Positions 14,032 through 21,956 of a stretch of DNA of 27,461 nucleotides are shown here, piece after piece; positions within the stretch are counted from its first letter, which is position 1; each line of letters opens with the position of its first letter. The stretch covers positions 1-27,461 of the forward strand of contig USBZ01000025.1 of assembly GCA_900553065.1 (NCBI GenBank), in the 5' to 3' direction. The stretch is from an uncultured Desulfovibrio sp. Its GTDB lineage: Bacteria > Desulfobacterota > Desulfovibrionia > Desulfovibrionales > Desulfovibrionaceae. The position numbers and the translations under genes were made by a program. Below the pieces are notes generated by a model. It did no database searches, was not told the DNA's origin, and saw only the letters and a list, made by a program, of their open reading frames with translations.

Positions 14032-14118
14032 ATGTTCACGCTCCTTTTCCTGACCCTTTTCGGATTCGGAGGTCCGGCCGCCGTACCTGCATCCGTGCTG
14101 CTCAGGCTCCTGCTATGA
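14032..14118 (+). CDS. Possible 28-residue hydrophobic leader peptide
   Basis: A short frame starting MFTLLFLTLFGFGG and ending in LLRLLL is mostly hydrophobic and stops in TGA overlapping the ATG of the exporter gene (ATGA at 14115-14118). Such an overlap is typical of translational coupling. It has no clear Shine-Dalgarno and no known family, so it may simply be chance. Confidence 0.25.
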   Translation: MFTLLFLTLFGFGGPAAVPASVLLRLLL

Positions 14119-14915
14119 CCATCATCATTCTTTATCTGCTCTGCGGAGCCGTTGCCGGTTTCCTTTCCGGTCTCATCGGAATAGGAGGCGGACTCGTGGT
14201 GGTGCCGCTTCTGAACATGATCTTCCGGCTTCAGGGAAACATTCCTCCGGAACTCATCATGCATCTTGCCGTGGGCACATCGCTCTCCAGCATTCTCTTC
14301 ACGGCCGTATCCAGCACCCGCTCCCATGCCAGAAGGGGAGGCGTTCTCTGGAAATATGTGCTGGGCCTTGCCCCCGCCATCGTGTTCGGCACGTTCTGCG
14401 CGGCATGGCTGGCCTCCCGCATGTCCACAGGCGGACTCCGGGGCTTCTTCGTGGTCTTTCTTCTCTGCATCGCCACGCAGATGCTCTTCGACTTCTATCC
14501 GCATCCGCGCAGCTCCATGCCGGGCAGGGGAGTGCTTGCCGCGGCAGGATTCACCATCGGCGGCGTATCCAGCCTCGTGGGACTCGGGGGCGGCAGCATG
14601 TCCGTTCCTTTTCTGCGCTGGTGCGGAGTGGAAATGCGGAAGGCCGTGGGAACGTCCGCGGCCATAAGCTGGCCCATCGCCATTGCCGGAACCATCGGCT
14701 TCATCATCGTGGGCTGGTCGGATCCACTGCTCCCGGCATGGAGCCTCGGCTATGTGAACATTCCCGCCACGCTCGGCATCGCCTGCTCCAGCATTTTTTT
14801 CGCGCCGCTCGGCGCAAAGCTCGCCCATACGCTGCCGGTCCCCACGCTTCGGCGCTTCTTTGCCGTCTTTCTGTATGTGACGGCCTGTGAAATGCTCTGG
14901 AACATTCTTCACTGA
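14115..14915 (+). CDS. TauE/SafE-family anion exporter
   Basis: A 266-residue inner-membrane protein with seven or eight predicted helices and the two-repeat layout of the TauE/SafE family: FLSGLIGIGGGLVVVPLL near the N-terminus (about 16-33) and its echo VSSLVGLGGGSMSVPFL (about 151-167). Family members export sulfite, sulfoacetate or related organosulfur anions, and many copies exist in sulfur-metabolising bacteria; the actual substrate cannot be told here. The ATG overlaps the stop of a possible leader peptide, and acpS starts 5 bases after its stop. Confidence 0.9.
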   Translation: MTIIILYLLCGAVAGFLSGLIGIGGGLVVVPLLNMIFRLQGNIPPELIMHLAVGTSLSSILFTAVSSTRSHARRGGVLWKYVLGLAPAIVFGTFCAAWLASRMSTGGLRGFFVVFLLCIATQMLFDFYPHPRSSMPGRGVLAAAGFTIGGVSSLVGLGGGSMSVPFLRWCGVEMRKAVGTSAAISWPIAIAGTIGFIIVGWSDPLLPAWSLGYVNIPATLGIACSSIFFAPLGAKLAHTLPVPTLRRFFAVFLYVTACEMLWNILH

Positions 14916-14920
14916 CGCTT

Positions 14921-15301
14921 ATGATTCAAGGTACAGGATTCGATCTTGCGGCTCTGCCGCGCATCAGGGCGCTGCTCGAACGCTACGGCGAGCGCTTTCT
15001 CGCCCGCGTGCTCACGGAAAAGGAACGGGAGGTACTTCCCGAGGCGGCCGCCGGTAAAACCGCCTATGTAGCCGGACGCTTTGCCGCCAAGGAAGCGGCC
15101 GTCAAGGCGCTCGGCACCGGCTTTGCCCACGGCATAGGCATGCACGACGTGGAAATTCTCACGCACGCCTCGGGCAGACCGGAACTTCGCCTGCACGGAC
15201 AGGCCGCCGCGAGAGCCGCCGCCATGAACGTGCGCGCCGTGCACGTTTCCATTTCCCATGAACGCGACATGGCTGGAGCCGTGGTCATCCTCGAATCCTG
15301 A
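14921..15301 (+). CDS. acpS: Holo-[acyl-carrier-protein] synthase
   Basis: Transfers the phosphopantetheine arm of coenzyme A to apo-ACP, which fatty-acid synthesis needs. The 126 residues keep the magnesium/CoA ligands Asp8 (GFDLAALPRI) and Glu58 in FAAKEAAVKALGTGF, with the trimer-forming C-terminal strand VHVSISHERDMAGAVVIL. The opening GFDL replaces the usual GTDI/GIDI. Only five bases separate it from the exporter gene, and there is no good Shine-Dalgarno, so translation is probably coupled. It is followed by the NAD(P)HX repair gene, a common acpS neighbour in many bacteria. Confidence 0.95.
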   Translation: MIQGTGFDLAALPRIRALLERYGERFLARVLTEKEREVLPEAAAGKTAYVAGRFAAKEAAVKALGTGFAHGIGMHDVEILTHASGRPELRLHGQAAARAAAMNVRAVHVSISHERDMAGAVVILES

Positions 15302-15308
15302 AGACTTC

Positions 15309-15338
15309 CGGCCTTCGCCGCCTGCACGGCAAAGGCCG
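15309..15338 (+). other. Intercistronic hairpin between acpS and nnr
   Basis: CGGCCTT pairs with AAGGCCG and inside it GCCG pairs with CGGC around a six-base loop. It lies 8 bases past acpS, with no U-run and the nnr Shine-Dalgarno just after it. Probably an mRNA-stability or coupling element. Confidence 0.4.
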
Positions 15339-15355
15339 CAAACAGGAGAAAAGCA

Positions 15356-17023
15356 ATGTTCGTTCCCGTACCCGCTCCGGAGGAAATGGCCCGCTGGGAC
15401 GCTGCCGCCATAGCTGCGGGAATTTCCGAAGAAACCCTCATGGAAAACGCGGCACGTGCCGCAGCGGACTCTCTGCGCAGACAGGCTTCCGAACGGGGGC
15501 TGTCTCTGGCAGATGCCCCGGTGCTTCTGCTCGCCGGCGGCGGCAACAACGGCGGAGACGCCTTCTGCCTGGCCCGTCATCTTCTGGACGCCGGAGCAAA
15601 GCCCGTCGTTCTCCGCACCAGAAAGTCCGAAGAATACCGCGGAGCCGCCGGTCACTGGCTGAACGTGGCCGTCTCTCTCGGCGTGCCCGTTTTTTCCTCC
15701 GACGCCTGGGAAAACGGCGATGCCGACATCCCGGATTTTCCCGACATCGTGGTGGACGGTCTTCTCGGCACCGGTTTTCACGGTGAGCTGAGGGAACGGG
15801 AAGCGAGACTCGTGAAAAAGCTGAACGGACTCAGAGCCCGGCTCGTTCTGGCGCTCGACATTCCTTCCGGACTGTCGGCCCGCACGGGCCGTCCTTCGCC
15901 TGATGCCGTGCGCGCCCATGTGACGGTCACCTTTCAGGCCGCAAAGCCCGGTCTGCTTCTGCCGGAAGCATCCGCCTTCACCGGCGTGCTCGACGTGCGC
16001 CCCATAGGCATGCCGAGAGCCGTACAGGAACAGAATCCGCCGTCGTTCCGCACCTGGCTGCCTTTCCGTCAAACGACCGACAGAGGAGCTCCCTACACGC
16101 TGGAGCATGAGGTATCTGCCCCTGTTCTTCAGCATCTGGACAGCCCGCGGCAAGAAGCGACGCAGGGCCCGGCCCACAAGGGAGCCGCAGGCCGGGTGCT
16201 GGTCATAGGAGGCTGCCCCGCCTATACGGGCGCGCCATGCCTTGCCGCCTGGGCGGCGCTTCGGGCCGGAGCGGGACTCGTCATGCTGGCCGGGCCGGAA
16301 GAAGTTCTTCACGCCGCCCGCCTTTCCATGCCCGCGCTCACGCTTCATGCGCTCTCCCACCATGCCGGAAACGAAAGCTGGGGAGCTGAAGACGCCGCCA
16401 TGCTTTCCGACGCGCTGCCCGGATTCGGAGCCGTCGTCTTCGGACCGGGACTGGGGCGCGACAAAGGCGCCGCCGCCTTCACCGAAGCGCTGCTGCATCT
16501 GCCGGATCGGCCGCCCATGGTGCTGGATGCCGACGCCCTCTTTGCTCTGGCCGGACGAGAGGATCTTCTCTCCCTCCTGCGCCCCTGCGACGTGCTCACA
16601 CCGCACCCGGGAGAAGCGGCCACGCTCCTCGGTATCAGTACCGCCGCCGTACAGGCGGACCGATTTGCCGCGCTGCGCGGTCTGGCCGATCTTGCCCCGG
16701 CCGTATGGGTGCTCAAGGGGGAGGGCACGCTCATCGCCGCTCCGGGCAAACCTTCCGTCATTTCACCCTGGCGCGTGCCGCAGCTCGCCGTTGCCGGTTC
16801 GGGCGACGTGCTCGCCGGGCTTACCGGAGCGCTCATTGCCCGCGGCCACGCCTCCGATCTGGCCGCAACGCTCGGCGTATGGATCCATGCCCTTGCCGGC
16901 ATGCGTCTTTCCCGGGACTTTCCCATGCGCGGCAACGGCCCGCATGACATAGCCGATGCCCTGCCCGGCGTGCTCGCCTCGGCAGGCGAACCCTGCAAGG
17001 GGGATATATGCCTTTCCTTCTGA
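15356..17023 (+). CDS. nnr: Bifunctional NAD(P)H-hydrate epimerase / ADP-dependent dehydratase
   Basis: Repairs hydrated NADH and NADPH: the N-terminal half interconverts R and S epimers, the C-terminal half dehydrates the S form with ADP. The 555-residue fusion has the YjeF_N domain (about 1-215) with LLAGGGNNGGDAFCLARHL and VDGLLGTGFHG, and the ribokinase-like dehydratase domain (about 270-550) with HKGAAGRVLVIGG, VFGPGLGR, VLDADALF, LTPHPGEAATLLG, and the catalytic AVAGSGDVLAGL. A linker of about 50 polar residues joins them. GGAG precedes the ATG. Its end overlaps the tsaE start by 16 bases. Confidence 0.96.
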   Translation: MFVPVPAPEEMARWDAAAIAAGISEETLMENAARAAADSLRRQASERGLSLADAPVLLLAGGGNNGGDAFCLARHLLDAGAKPVVLRTRKSEEYRGAAGHWLNVAVSLGVPVFSSDAWENGDADIPDFPDIVVDGLLGTGFHGELREREARLVKKLNGLRARLVLALDIPSGLSARTGRPSPDAVRAHVTVTFQAAKPGLLLPEASAFTGVLDVRPIGMPRAVQEQNPPSFRTWLPFRQTTDRGAPYTLEHEVSAPVLQHLDSPRQEATQGPAHKGAAGRVLVIGGCPAYTGAPCLAAWAALRAGAGLVMLAGPEEVLHAARLSMPALTLHALSHHAGNESWGAEDAAMLSDALPGFGAVVFGPGLGRDKGAAAFTEALLHLPDRPPMVLDADALFALAGREDLLSLLRPCDVLTPHPGEAATLLGISTAAVQADRFAALRGLADLAPAVWVLKGEGTLIAAPGKPSVISPWRVPQLAVAGSGDVLAGLTGALIARGHASDLAATLGVWIHALAGMRLSRDFPMRGNGPHDIADALPGVLASAGEPCKGDICLSF

Positions 17024-17553
17024 ACAGCCCTGAAGATACCATGGAACTGGGCCGCATGCTGGCCCGGAGCATGAGCGCCTCCTCCGTGCGCAATCTCTAC
17101 CTTTTCGCCGATCTCGGCGGCGGCAAGACAACCTTCACCCGGGGCTTCGTATCTGCGCTTCCCGGCGGCGACCATGCCGAGGTGGCCAGTCCCAGCTTCA
17201 CGCTCTGCAATGTCTATCCGACCAGTCCCGAAGTGCTTCATGCCGATCTCTACCGCCTTTCCGAAGGGGCCACGCTCCCCGAGGAAATGGAGGAAATGCT
17301 GGAGGAGGGCAATCCTTTTCTCATCCTCGAGTGGCCCCAGTATCTGGCTGCAGACCGCTATGCGCCGGAAAGACTCGACATTCATCTGACTCCCGTGCAG
17401 GGAGATGGGGCAAAACCTCTGGACAAGACTGAGGAATCATGCCAGACTTTCCGGCTGGCAACGATCGAAGCCCACGGAGAAAGCGCCTATGCCGTTCTGC
17501 GTGAACTGACCCCCAGACTCGAACAGCGTTTCCTGCCTGTGGATGAGGCTTAA
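17008..17553 (+). CDS. tsaE: tRNA threonylcarbamoyladenosine biosynthesis ATPase TsaE
   Basis: ATPase that works with TsaB and TsaD to put threonylcarbamoyl on A37 of ANN-decoding tRNAs. The P-loop ADLGGGKTTF (34-43) is followed by the switch-like SPSFTL, the HADLYRL strand and LILEWPQYL, all in family order. The first P-loop residue is Ala34 instead of the usual Gly of GDLGAGKTT. The C-terminus is longer than the roughly 155 residues of short homologues, 181 in all, with a polar insert around 125-145. It overlaps nnr by 16 bases; nnr-tsaE adjacency is conserved in many bacteria. lysC starts 32 bases downstream. Confidence 0.94.
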   Translation: MPFLLNSPEDTMELGRMLARSMSASSVRNLYLFADLGGGKTTFTRGFVSALPGGDHAEVASPSFTLCNVYPTSPEVLHADLYRLSEGATLPEEMEEMLEEGNPFLILEWPQYLAADRYAPERLDIHLTPVQGDGAKPLDKTEESCQTFRLATIEAHGESAYAVLRELTPRLEQRFLPVDEA

Positions 17554-17585
17554 CCGTTCCTTATCTCCTTTTTTCAGGATGTCCT

Positions 17586-18791
17586 ATGCGTATTCTTGTG
17601 CAGAAATTCGGAGGTTCCTCCGTCGCCGACCTGGAGTGCATGAAAAAGGTGCGCACCAAGGTGCTCGCCGCTCTTGAGGAGGGCTACAAGGTAGTGGTGG
17701 TCCTCTCCGCCCGTTACGGCCAGACCAACAGTCTGCTGGAAAGAGCCTATCAGTGGTCGGACGAACCCGATCCCGCTGAGCTCGACGTGCTGCTCACTAC
17801 CGGCGAACAGGAATCGGTGGCTCTGTTTTCCATGCTCCTGCATGATACGGGCGTGAAGGCCCGTTCCTTCCTCGGCTTCCAGCTTCCCGTCATCACCGAC
17901 GACGCTTTCGGAAGCGCCAGAATCGACACCATCAGTGCCGACACCATCCGGGAAGCCTTCCAGACCTACGACGTCGTGGTCATGGCCGGTTTCCAGGGAC
18001 GCACGCCCGACATGCGTCTCACGACGCTCGGCCGCGGCGGCTCGGATACTTCCGCCGTTGCTGTTGCAGCCGCTCTCGGCGACGGGACCCGCTGCGACAT
18101 CTATACCGACGTGGACGGCGTCTATACCACCGATCCGCGCATGTGCAAGGACGCCCACAAGATGGACCGCATCAGCTATGACGAGATGCTGGAAATGGCC
18201 TCCATGGGCGCCAAGGTTCTGCAAATCCGTTCCGTAGAAATCGCTGAAAAATATAATGTTCCAGTCCGGGTGCGTTCCACCTTCTCGAATGATCCGGGCA
18301 CGCTGGTCACCAAGGAGGACATCATGATGGAGTCCGTGCTCGTTTCGGGCATCGCTTTCGATAAGGATCAGGCCAGAGTCACGCTCCGTGACGTGCATGA
18401 CAGACCCGGTTCTGCGGCCGGCATCTTCAGTCCTCTGGGCAACGCCGGCATCGTGGTGGACATGATCATCCAGACCGCCAGCCGCGACGGCGTGACCGAC
18501 ATGGCCTTCACCGTGTCCCGCAAGGACCTGAAGCGCACGCTGGAAGTGCTGGAAAAGGCCGCGCCTTCCTGCAGCAGCATCGAACACTCCTCCAACATCG
18601 CCAAGGTTTCCGTGGTGGGCGTGGGCATGCGCAATCACAGCGGCGCCGCCAGCCGCGCCTTCGACGCGCTGTACAAGGCGGGCATCAACCTGCTCATGAT
18701 CAGCACCTCGGAAGTGAAGATCTCCTGCCTCGTGGACGAAGCGGATCTGGAACTTGCGGTCAACGTGCTGCATAAGGAATTCGATCTGTAA
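17586..18791 (+). CDS. lysC: Aspartate kinase (aspartokinase), alpha subunit
   Basis: Phosphorylates aspartate as the first step toward lysine, methionine, threonine and diaminopimelate. The 401-residue monofunctional enzyme shows KFGGSSV at the N-terminus, the substrate loop TTGEQES, TLGRGGSDTSAVA (about 150-162) and TDVDGVYTTDPR in the kinase domain (1-240), then two ACT domains (about 250-330 and 335-401) that bind the feedback amino acid. The usual SAMxGxT segment reads SARYGQT here. It is the last gene before a strong terminator. An internal start site with a strong Shine-Dalgarno lies at the kinase/ACT junction and is listed separately. Confidence 0.96.
   Translation: MRILVQKFGGSSVADLECMKKVRTKVLAALEEGYKVVVVLSARYGQTNSLLERAYQWSDEPDPAELDVLLTTGEQESVALFSMLLHDTGVKARSFLGFQLPVITDDAFGSARIDTISADTIREAFQTYDVVVMAGFQGRTPDMRLTTLGRGGSDTSAVAVAAALGDGTRCDIYTDVDGVYTTDPRMCKDAHKMDRISYDEMLEMASMGAKVLQIRSVEIAEKYNVPVRVRSTFSNDPGTLVTKEDIMMESVLVSGIAFDKDQARVTLRDVHDRPGSAAGIFSPLGNAGIVVDMIIQTASRDGVTDMAFTVSRKDLKRTLEVLEKAAPSCSSIEHSSNIAKVSVVGVGMRNHSGAASRAFDALYKAGINLLMISTSEVKISCLVDEADLELAVNVLHKEFDL
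18312..18326 (+). promoter_or_regulatory. Internal ribosome binding site for the LysC beta subunit
   Basis: AAGGAGG (18312-18318) stands 5 bases before an in-frame ATG (18324) and 8 bases before a second one (18327). It is stronger than the site at the lysC start, which has only AGGA. Confidence 0.6.
18324..18791 (+). CDS. lysC: Predicted aspartate kinase beta subunit (internal start within lysC)
   Basis: Translation from Met247 or Met248 of lysC would give a 154-155-residue protein made only of the two ACT domains (MMESVLVSGIAF onward), without kinase residues. In Bacillus subtilis and Corynebacterium glutamicum the same arrangement yields alpha2-beta2 aspartokinase, with the beta chain beginning at nearly the same codon. 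The support here is the near-perfect Shine-Dalgarno, the double ATG and the exact position at the domain border. The Lys-Glu-Asp codons that make the ribosome site could have arisen by chance, so the call remains a prediction. Confidence 0.6.
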   Translation: MMESVLVSGIAFDKDQARVTLRDVHDRPGSAAGIFSPLGNAGIVVDMIIQTASRDGVTDMAFTVSRKDLKRTLEVLEKAAPSCSSIEHSSNIAKVSVVGVGMRNHSGAASRAFDALYKAGINLLMISTSEVKISCLVDEADLELAVNVLHKEFDL

Positions 18792-18824
18792 ACCGGACCT
18801 TTTCCATCCGGACACATATCATGA

Positions 18825-18854
18825 AAAGGGGAGTGCGCTCCCCTTTCTTTTTTT
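18825..18854 (+). terminator. Intrinsic terminator after lysC
   Basis: AAAGGGGAG pairs with CTCCCCTTT around the loop TGCG, followed by CTTTTTTTC. It ends the long plus-strand run from glnN to lysC. Confidence 0.92.
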
Positions 18855-18887
18855 CACTCCGACTCGAACATCTTCGGTGAGGTCGCC

Positions 18888-19238
18888 ATGACGCTGCATC
18901 TTCCCGTTCCCCTCATCACCGTGATTCTGCTCATCGGTTCCAACATCTTCATGACCTATGCCTGGTACGGGCATCTGCGTCATCACTCCCTCACCTTCAT
19001 CGGCGCCATTCTCGTCAGCTGGGGCATCGCCTTCTTTGAATACTGCCTGCAGGTTCCCGCAAACCGCGTGGGATACGGCTATTTTTCCGCAGCCGAGCTC
19101 AAAACCATTCAGGAAGTCATTTCCCTGACCATTTTCGGCATCTTCTCCACGGTCTATCTGGGAGAAAGCCTCACCTGGAACCATGCCGTGGGCTTTGCGC
19201 TCATCGTGGCAGGGGCGTTCTTCGTCTTCAAGGGCTGA
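18888..19238 (+). CDS. DMT-superfamily small membrane protein (DUF486)
   Basis: A 116-residue protein with four predicted membrane helices (about 8-27, 36-53, 76-93, 97-114) resembling one half of a drug/metabolite transporter, and the family segments MTYAWYGHL, SWGIAFFEYCLQVPANR and VYLGESLTWNHAVGF. Members presumably work as dimers in the inner membrane; no substrate is known. GAGG seven bases upstream supports the ATG. It stands alone between the lysC terminator and priA. Confidence 0.88.
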   Translation: MTLHLPVPLITVILLIGSNIFMTYAWYGHLRHHSLTFIGAILVSWGIAFFEYCLQVPANRVGYGYFSAAELKTIQEVISLTIFGIFSTVYLGESLTWNHAVGFALIVAGAFFVFKG

Positions 19239-19266
19239 TTGCCGTTTCCCATGACTTGCTTTTGCC

Positions 19267-19316
19267 GAAACGACAGGAAGAGTCGGATGCCTTTCTCCGC
19301 TCTTGCCTGTCGTTTC
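19267..19316 (+). other. Long imperfect hairpin upstream of priA
   Basis: GAAACGACAGG pairs with CCTGTCGTTTC (11 bp), and after a one-base bulge AAGAG pairs with CTCTT, around a 17-base loop. It begins 28 bases past the DUF486 stop and ends 22 bases before the priA ATG. With no U-run after it, it is more likely an mRNA leader structure than a terminator. Confidence 0.5.
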
Positions 19317-19338
19317 CGCTTCGGATAGGACAGGGAAC

Positions 19339-21792
19339 ATGATCTGCCATGTCGCCATATGCACGCCTCCCTATGCCACGCTGAGCTACCTCACGCCGGA
19401 AGAATTTCCGGGCGTTGCGTGGCAGGTCGGCATGCGCGTGGCCGTGCCCCTGGGCAACGGAGCCATACGCGCGGGCGTGATCACGGGCGTTTTTGCCGAT
19501 GACGACGAAAACGCGCTCAAAGGCGGCTCCGCCGGGCAGCACAGCATGAAAAAGCACGGGGACATCACGCTGCGTCCCCTCACCTGGCCGCTGGAACTGA
19601 CGGCGCTTCTGCCGCAGGACTACATGGATACCGTGGAGCAGCTCGCGGCGCGCCAGTATTCCTCCCCCGGGCGCATTCTGGGCAACCTTCTTCCGCAGGG
19701 CCTGCGCGTGACCGCCCGCATCCGGGTACGACGCTACCTTCCGGACCTCGACGGCAAAGGGCAGAAGCCGAAACTTTTTGCGCTGCGCGACATCCCCGCC
19801 ATGCCTGACGCGGAGCGCTTATCGCTTGCGTCGGATTTCATGGCGGGCAGGGCGGAACTTCTCATGCTGGCCGAAGATGCCGCCGCAGGCGAGCTGTGCG
19901 CGCTGACCTGCGATCCGCCCTGGCCTGTGCGCCCCAACGCCGTCAAGCAGCGCGAAGTGCTCGAATGGCTGCTGCAGAACGGCGTATCCTCGCGCAGAAA
20001 GCTGCACGACGCACTTCCGGACTCCACGCCCGCCCTGACGGCGCTTGTCAAAAACAAGCTGGTGGAACTGCGTCCGGCCGGAGCCGAAGAGGAGGAGTGC
20101 GAACCCGGCGAATCCCTTCTTCCCCCGCCGGAGCCGCCCTTTCAGCTGACGGAAGAGCAGCAGGCGACGCTGGACGAGTACTGCCGGGAAATGGATCTTC
20201 TCGCCGGAGGAGAAAAACGCCCCTTCGCACATCTTCTTTTCGGCATCACGGGCAGCGGCAAGACGGCCGTCTACCTGGAACTGGCCCACGCCTGTCTTTC
20301 CCGCGGCCGCTCCGCCCTCATTCTGGCCCCGGAAGTGGCCATTGCCCTCAAGCTCAGAAGAGACGCCGAGCAACGCTTTCCGGGTACGCCCATCTTTTTC
20401 TATCACGGGTACCAGAGCCAGCAGCAGCGGGAAAAGACCTTCCGCCGACTTGCCGCCCGGCGCGATCCCTGCATCATCATCGGAACACGCTCGGCGCTGT
20501 TTCTGCCCGTGCCGCCGCTCGGCGCCATCGTGCTCGACGAAGAACACGACGGATCCTTCAAGCAGGAAGACCGGCTTCCCTATCAGGCCAAGGAAGTGGC
20601 CTGGGAACGCGCCAGACGGCATAAAGCCCTTCTGGTGCTGGGATCGGCCACGCCCGACATAAAAACCTTCCACGCGGCGAAGGAAGGCCTCTTTCCGCTT
20701 TCCCGGCTGACGCAGCGGGCGGGAGGCGGCACGCTTCCCACCGTAGAACTGGTGGACATCCGGGAACAGCCCGCCTCGCGTCTGCTTTCTCCCCGGGCCG
20801 TGGAGGCCCTGCGGGAAACGGTGCAGCGCGGCGAGCAGGCCGTGGTGCTGCTCAACCGCAGAGGCTATGCGCCGCTCATGTACTGTCTGAACTGCGGCGC
20901 CGTGGCCAAATGCCCCAACTGCGACATCGCGCTTACCTATCACAAGAAACGCGAGCAGCTGGTCTGCCATTACTGCGGACATACCCGCCCTTTTCCCTCG
21001 CCCTGCGAAAAATGCGGCGGTCTGAACTTTCTGCCGATGGGCGAAGGCACTGAAAAGCTTGAAGAAAGTCTGGCAGGCGAGGAACTTGCCGGAGCGCTGC
21101 CCCCCGGCGGACGCGTGCTTCGCCTCGACCGCGACAGCACCAGCCGTCCGGGCCGGATGGAGGAAATTCTTTCCGCCTTTGCCAGGCAGGAGGCACAGGT
21201 GCTTGTAGGCACGCAGATGCTCTCCAAGGGGCATCACTTCCCCAACGTCACTCTTGCCGTCGTGGCCGACGGCGACATGGGCCTGAATATGCCCGACTAC
21301 CGTTCGGCGGAACGCACCTTCCAGCTGCTGGTCCAGTCCTCGGGCCGCGCCGGACGAGGAGAAAAACCGGGGCGCGTTCTCATTCAGACGAGGGACATCG
21401 GTCATTACTGCTGGAAATTCGTGCAGACCGGCGACTACGAGGGCTTCTACGAGCATGAGATAGCGCTGCGCAAACAGCGCCGCTATCCGCCCTTCGTCAA
21501 GCTTGCGCTTATCCGCCTTTCCTACCCCTGGGACTGGAAGGACGGGCTGAACCATGTAAATACCTTTGCCGCCTCGCTGCGGAAGCATGCCCGTGAACTC
21601 GGCCTTACCGTGCTCGGTCCCGCCCCGGCCCCTCTGGCCCGCATTCAGGGCAGAATGCGCTTCCAGTGCCTCATGAAGGCCGATACCTGGCAGCATATCC
21701 GGCTCGCCTATGCGCTGGCGCTGCGCGACGCCGGAACCCTCCCGCACGACATGCGCATCTCGCTGGATCTCGACCCCGTGAACATGCTCTGA
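19339..21792 (+). CDS. priA: Primosomal protein N' (replication restart helicase PriA)
   Basis: 3'-to-5' DNA helicase that reloads the replisome at broken forks. The 817 residues carry the N-terminal 3'-end-binding domain, the helicase Walker A motif GITGSGKT (about 302-309), the DEEH box (400-403), the zinc-binding insertion with eight cysteines starting at CLNCG (about 516) and continuing through CPNC, CHYC and CEKC, and the C-terminal helicase half with GTQMLSKGHHFPNV and SGRAGRGEKPG. A TTG start 12 codons upstream is possible, but the ATG at 19339 is preceded by AGGACAGGG and matches the family N-terminus. A truncated insert-free form is excluded. Confidence 0.96.
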   Translation: MICHVAICTPPYATLSYLTPEEFPGVAWQVGMRVAVPLGNGAIRAGVITGVFADDDENALKGGSAGQHSMKKHGDITLRPLTWPLELTALLPQDYMDTVEQLAARQYSSPGRILGNLLPQGLRVTARIRVRRYLPDLDGKGQKPKLFALRDIPAMPDAERLSLASDFMAGRAELLMLAEDAAAGELCALTCDPPWPVRPNAVKQREVLEWLLQNGVSSRRKLHDALPDSTPALTALVKNKLVELRPAGAEEEECEPGESLLPPPEPPFQLTEEQQATLDEYCREMDLLAGGEKRPFAHLLFGITGSGKTAVYLELAHACLSRGRSALILAPEVAIALKLRRDAEQRFPGTPIFFYHGYQSQQQREKTFRRLAARRDPCIIIGTRSALFLPVPPLGAIVLDEEHDGSFKQEDRLPYQAKEVAWERARRHKALLVLGSATPDIKTFHAAKEGLFPLSRLTQRAGGGTLPTVELVDIREQPASRLLSPRAVEALRETVQRGEQAVVLLNRRGYAPLMYCLNCGAVAKCPNCDIALTYHKKREQLVCHYCGHTRPFPSPCEKCGGLNFLPMGEGTEKLEESLAGEELAGALPPGGRVLRLDRDSTSRPGRMEEILSAFARQEAQVLVGTQMLSKGHHFPNVTLAVVADGDMGLNMPDYRSAERTFQLLVQSSGRAGRGEKPGRVLIQTRDIGHYCWKFVQTGDYEGFYEHEIALRKQRRYPPFVKLALIRLSYPWDWKDGLNHVNTFAASLRKHARELGLTVLGPAPAPLARIQGRMRFQCLMKADTWQHIRLAYALALRDAGTLPHDMRISLDLDPVNML

Positions 21793-21834
21793 GGCGCTTT
21801 CCGCACTCGCGTCTTGCGCCCGGCAACGCCGTTT

Positions 21835-21910
21835 TCCCCCCAAAAAAACACAAAGCACGCCTCAAAAAGCCCCGACTGCCCCACCTCGTGGCCGGAACAA
21901 CGTGCTTTTG
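21835..21910. terminator. Bidirectional terminator-like stem between priA and pnp
   Basis: AAAGCACG (21852-21859) pairs with CGTGCTTT (21901-21908) across a loop of about 41 bases that contains a small CCAC-CTC-GTGG hairpin. On the plus strand TTTTGCTT overlaps and follows the stem, serving priA. On the minus strand GTGTTTTTTTGG follows, giving a back-up stop for pnp or the end of a small RNA. Confidence 0.5.
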
Positions 21911-21956
21911 CTTAAAAACAACAGGGCCGCCGTCCGTAATCGGACGGCGGCCCTGT
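21911..21956 (-). terminator. Intrinsic terminator of pnp
   Basis: A 16-bp perfect stem ACAGGGCCGCCGTCCG with CGGACGGCGGCCCTGT (loop of four) is followed on the minus strand by TGTTTTTAAG. A second hairpin, GCGGGGAAG with CTTCCCCGC (21971-21992), sits between it and the pnp stop. Confidence 0.88.

Noticed and set aside
19303..19338. TTG start for priA 12 codons upstream
   Set aside because: It lies in the arm of the leader hairpin; the ATG at 19339 has a Shine-Dalgarno and fits the family start.
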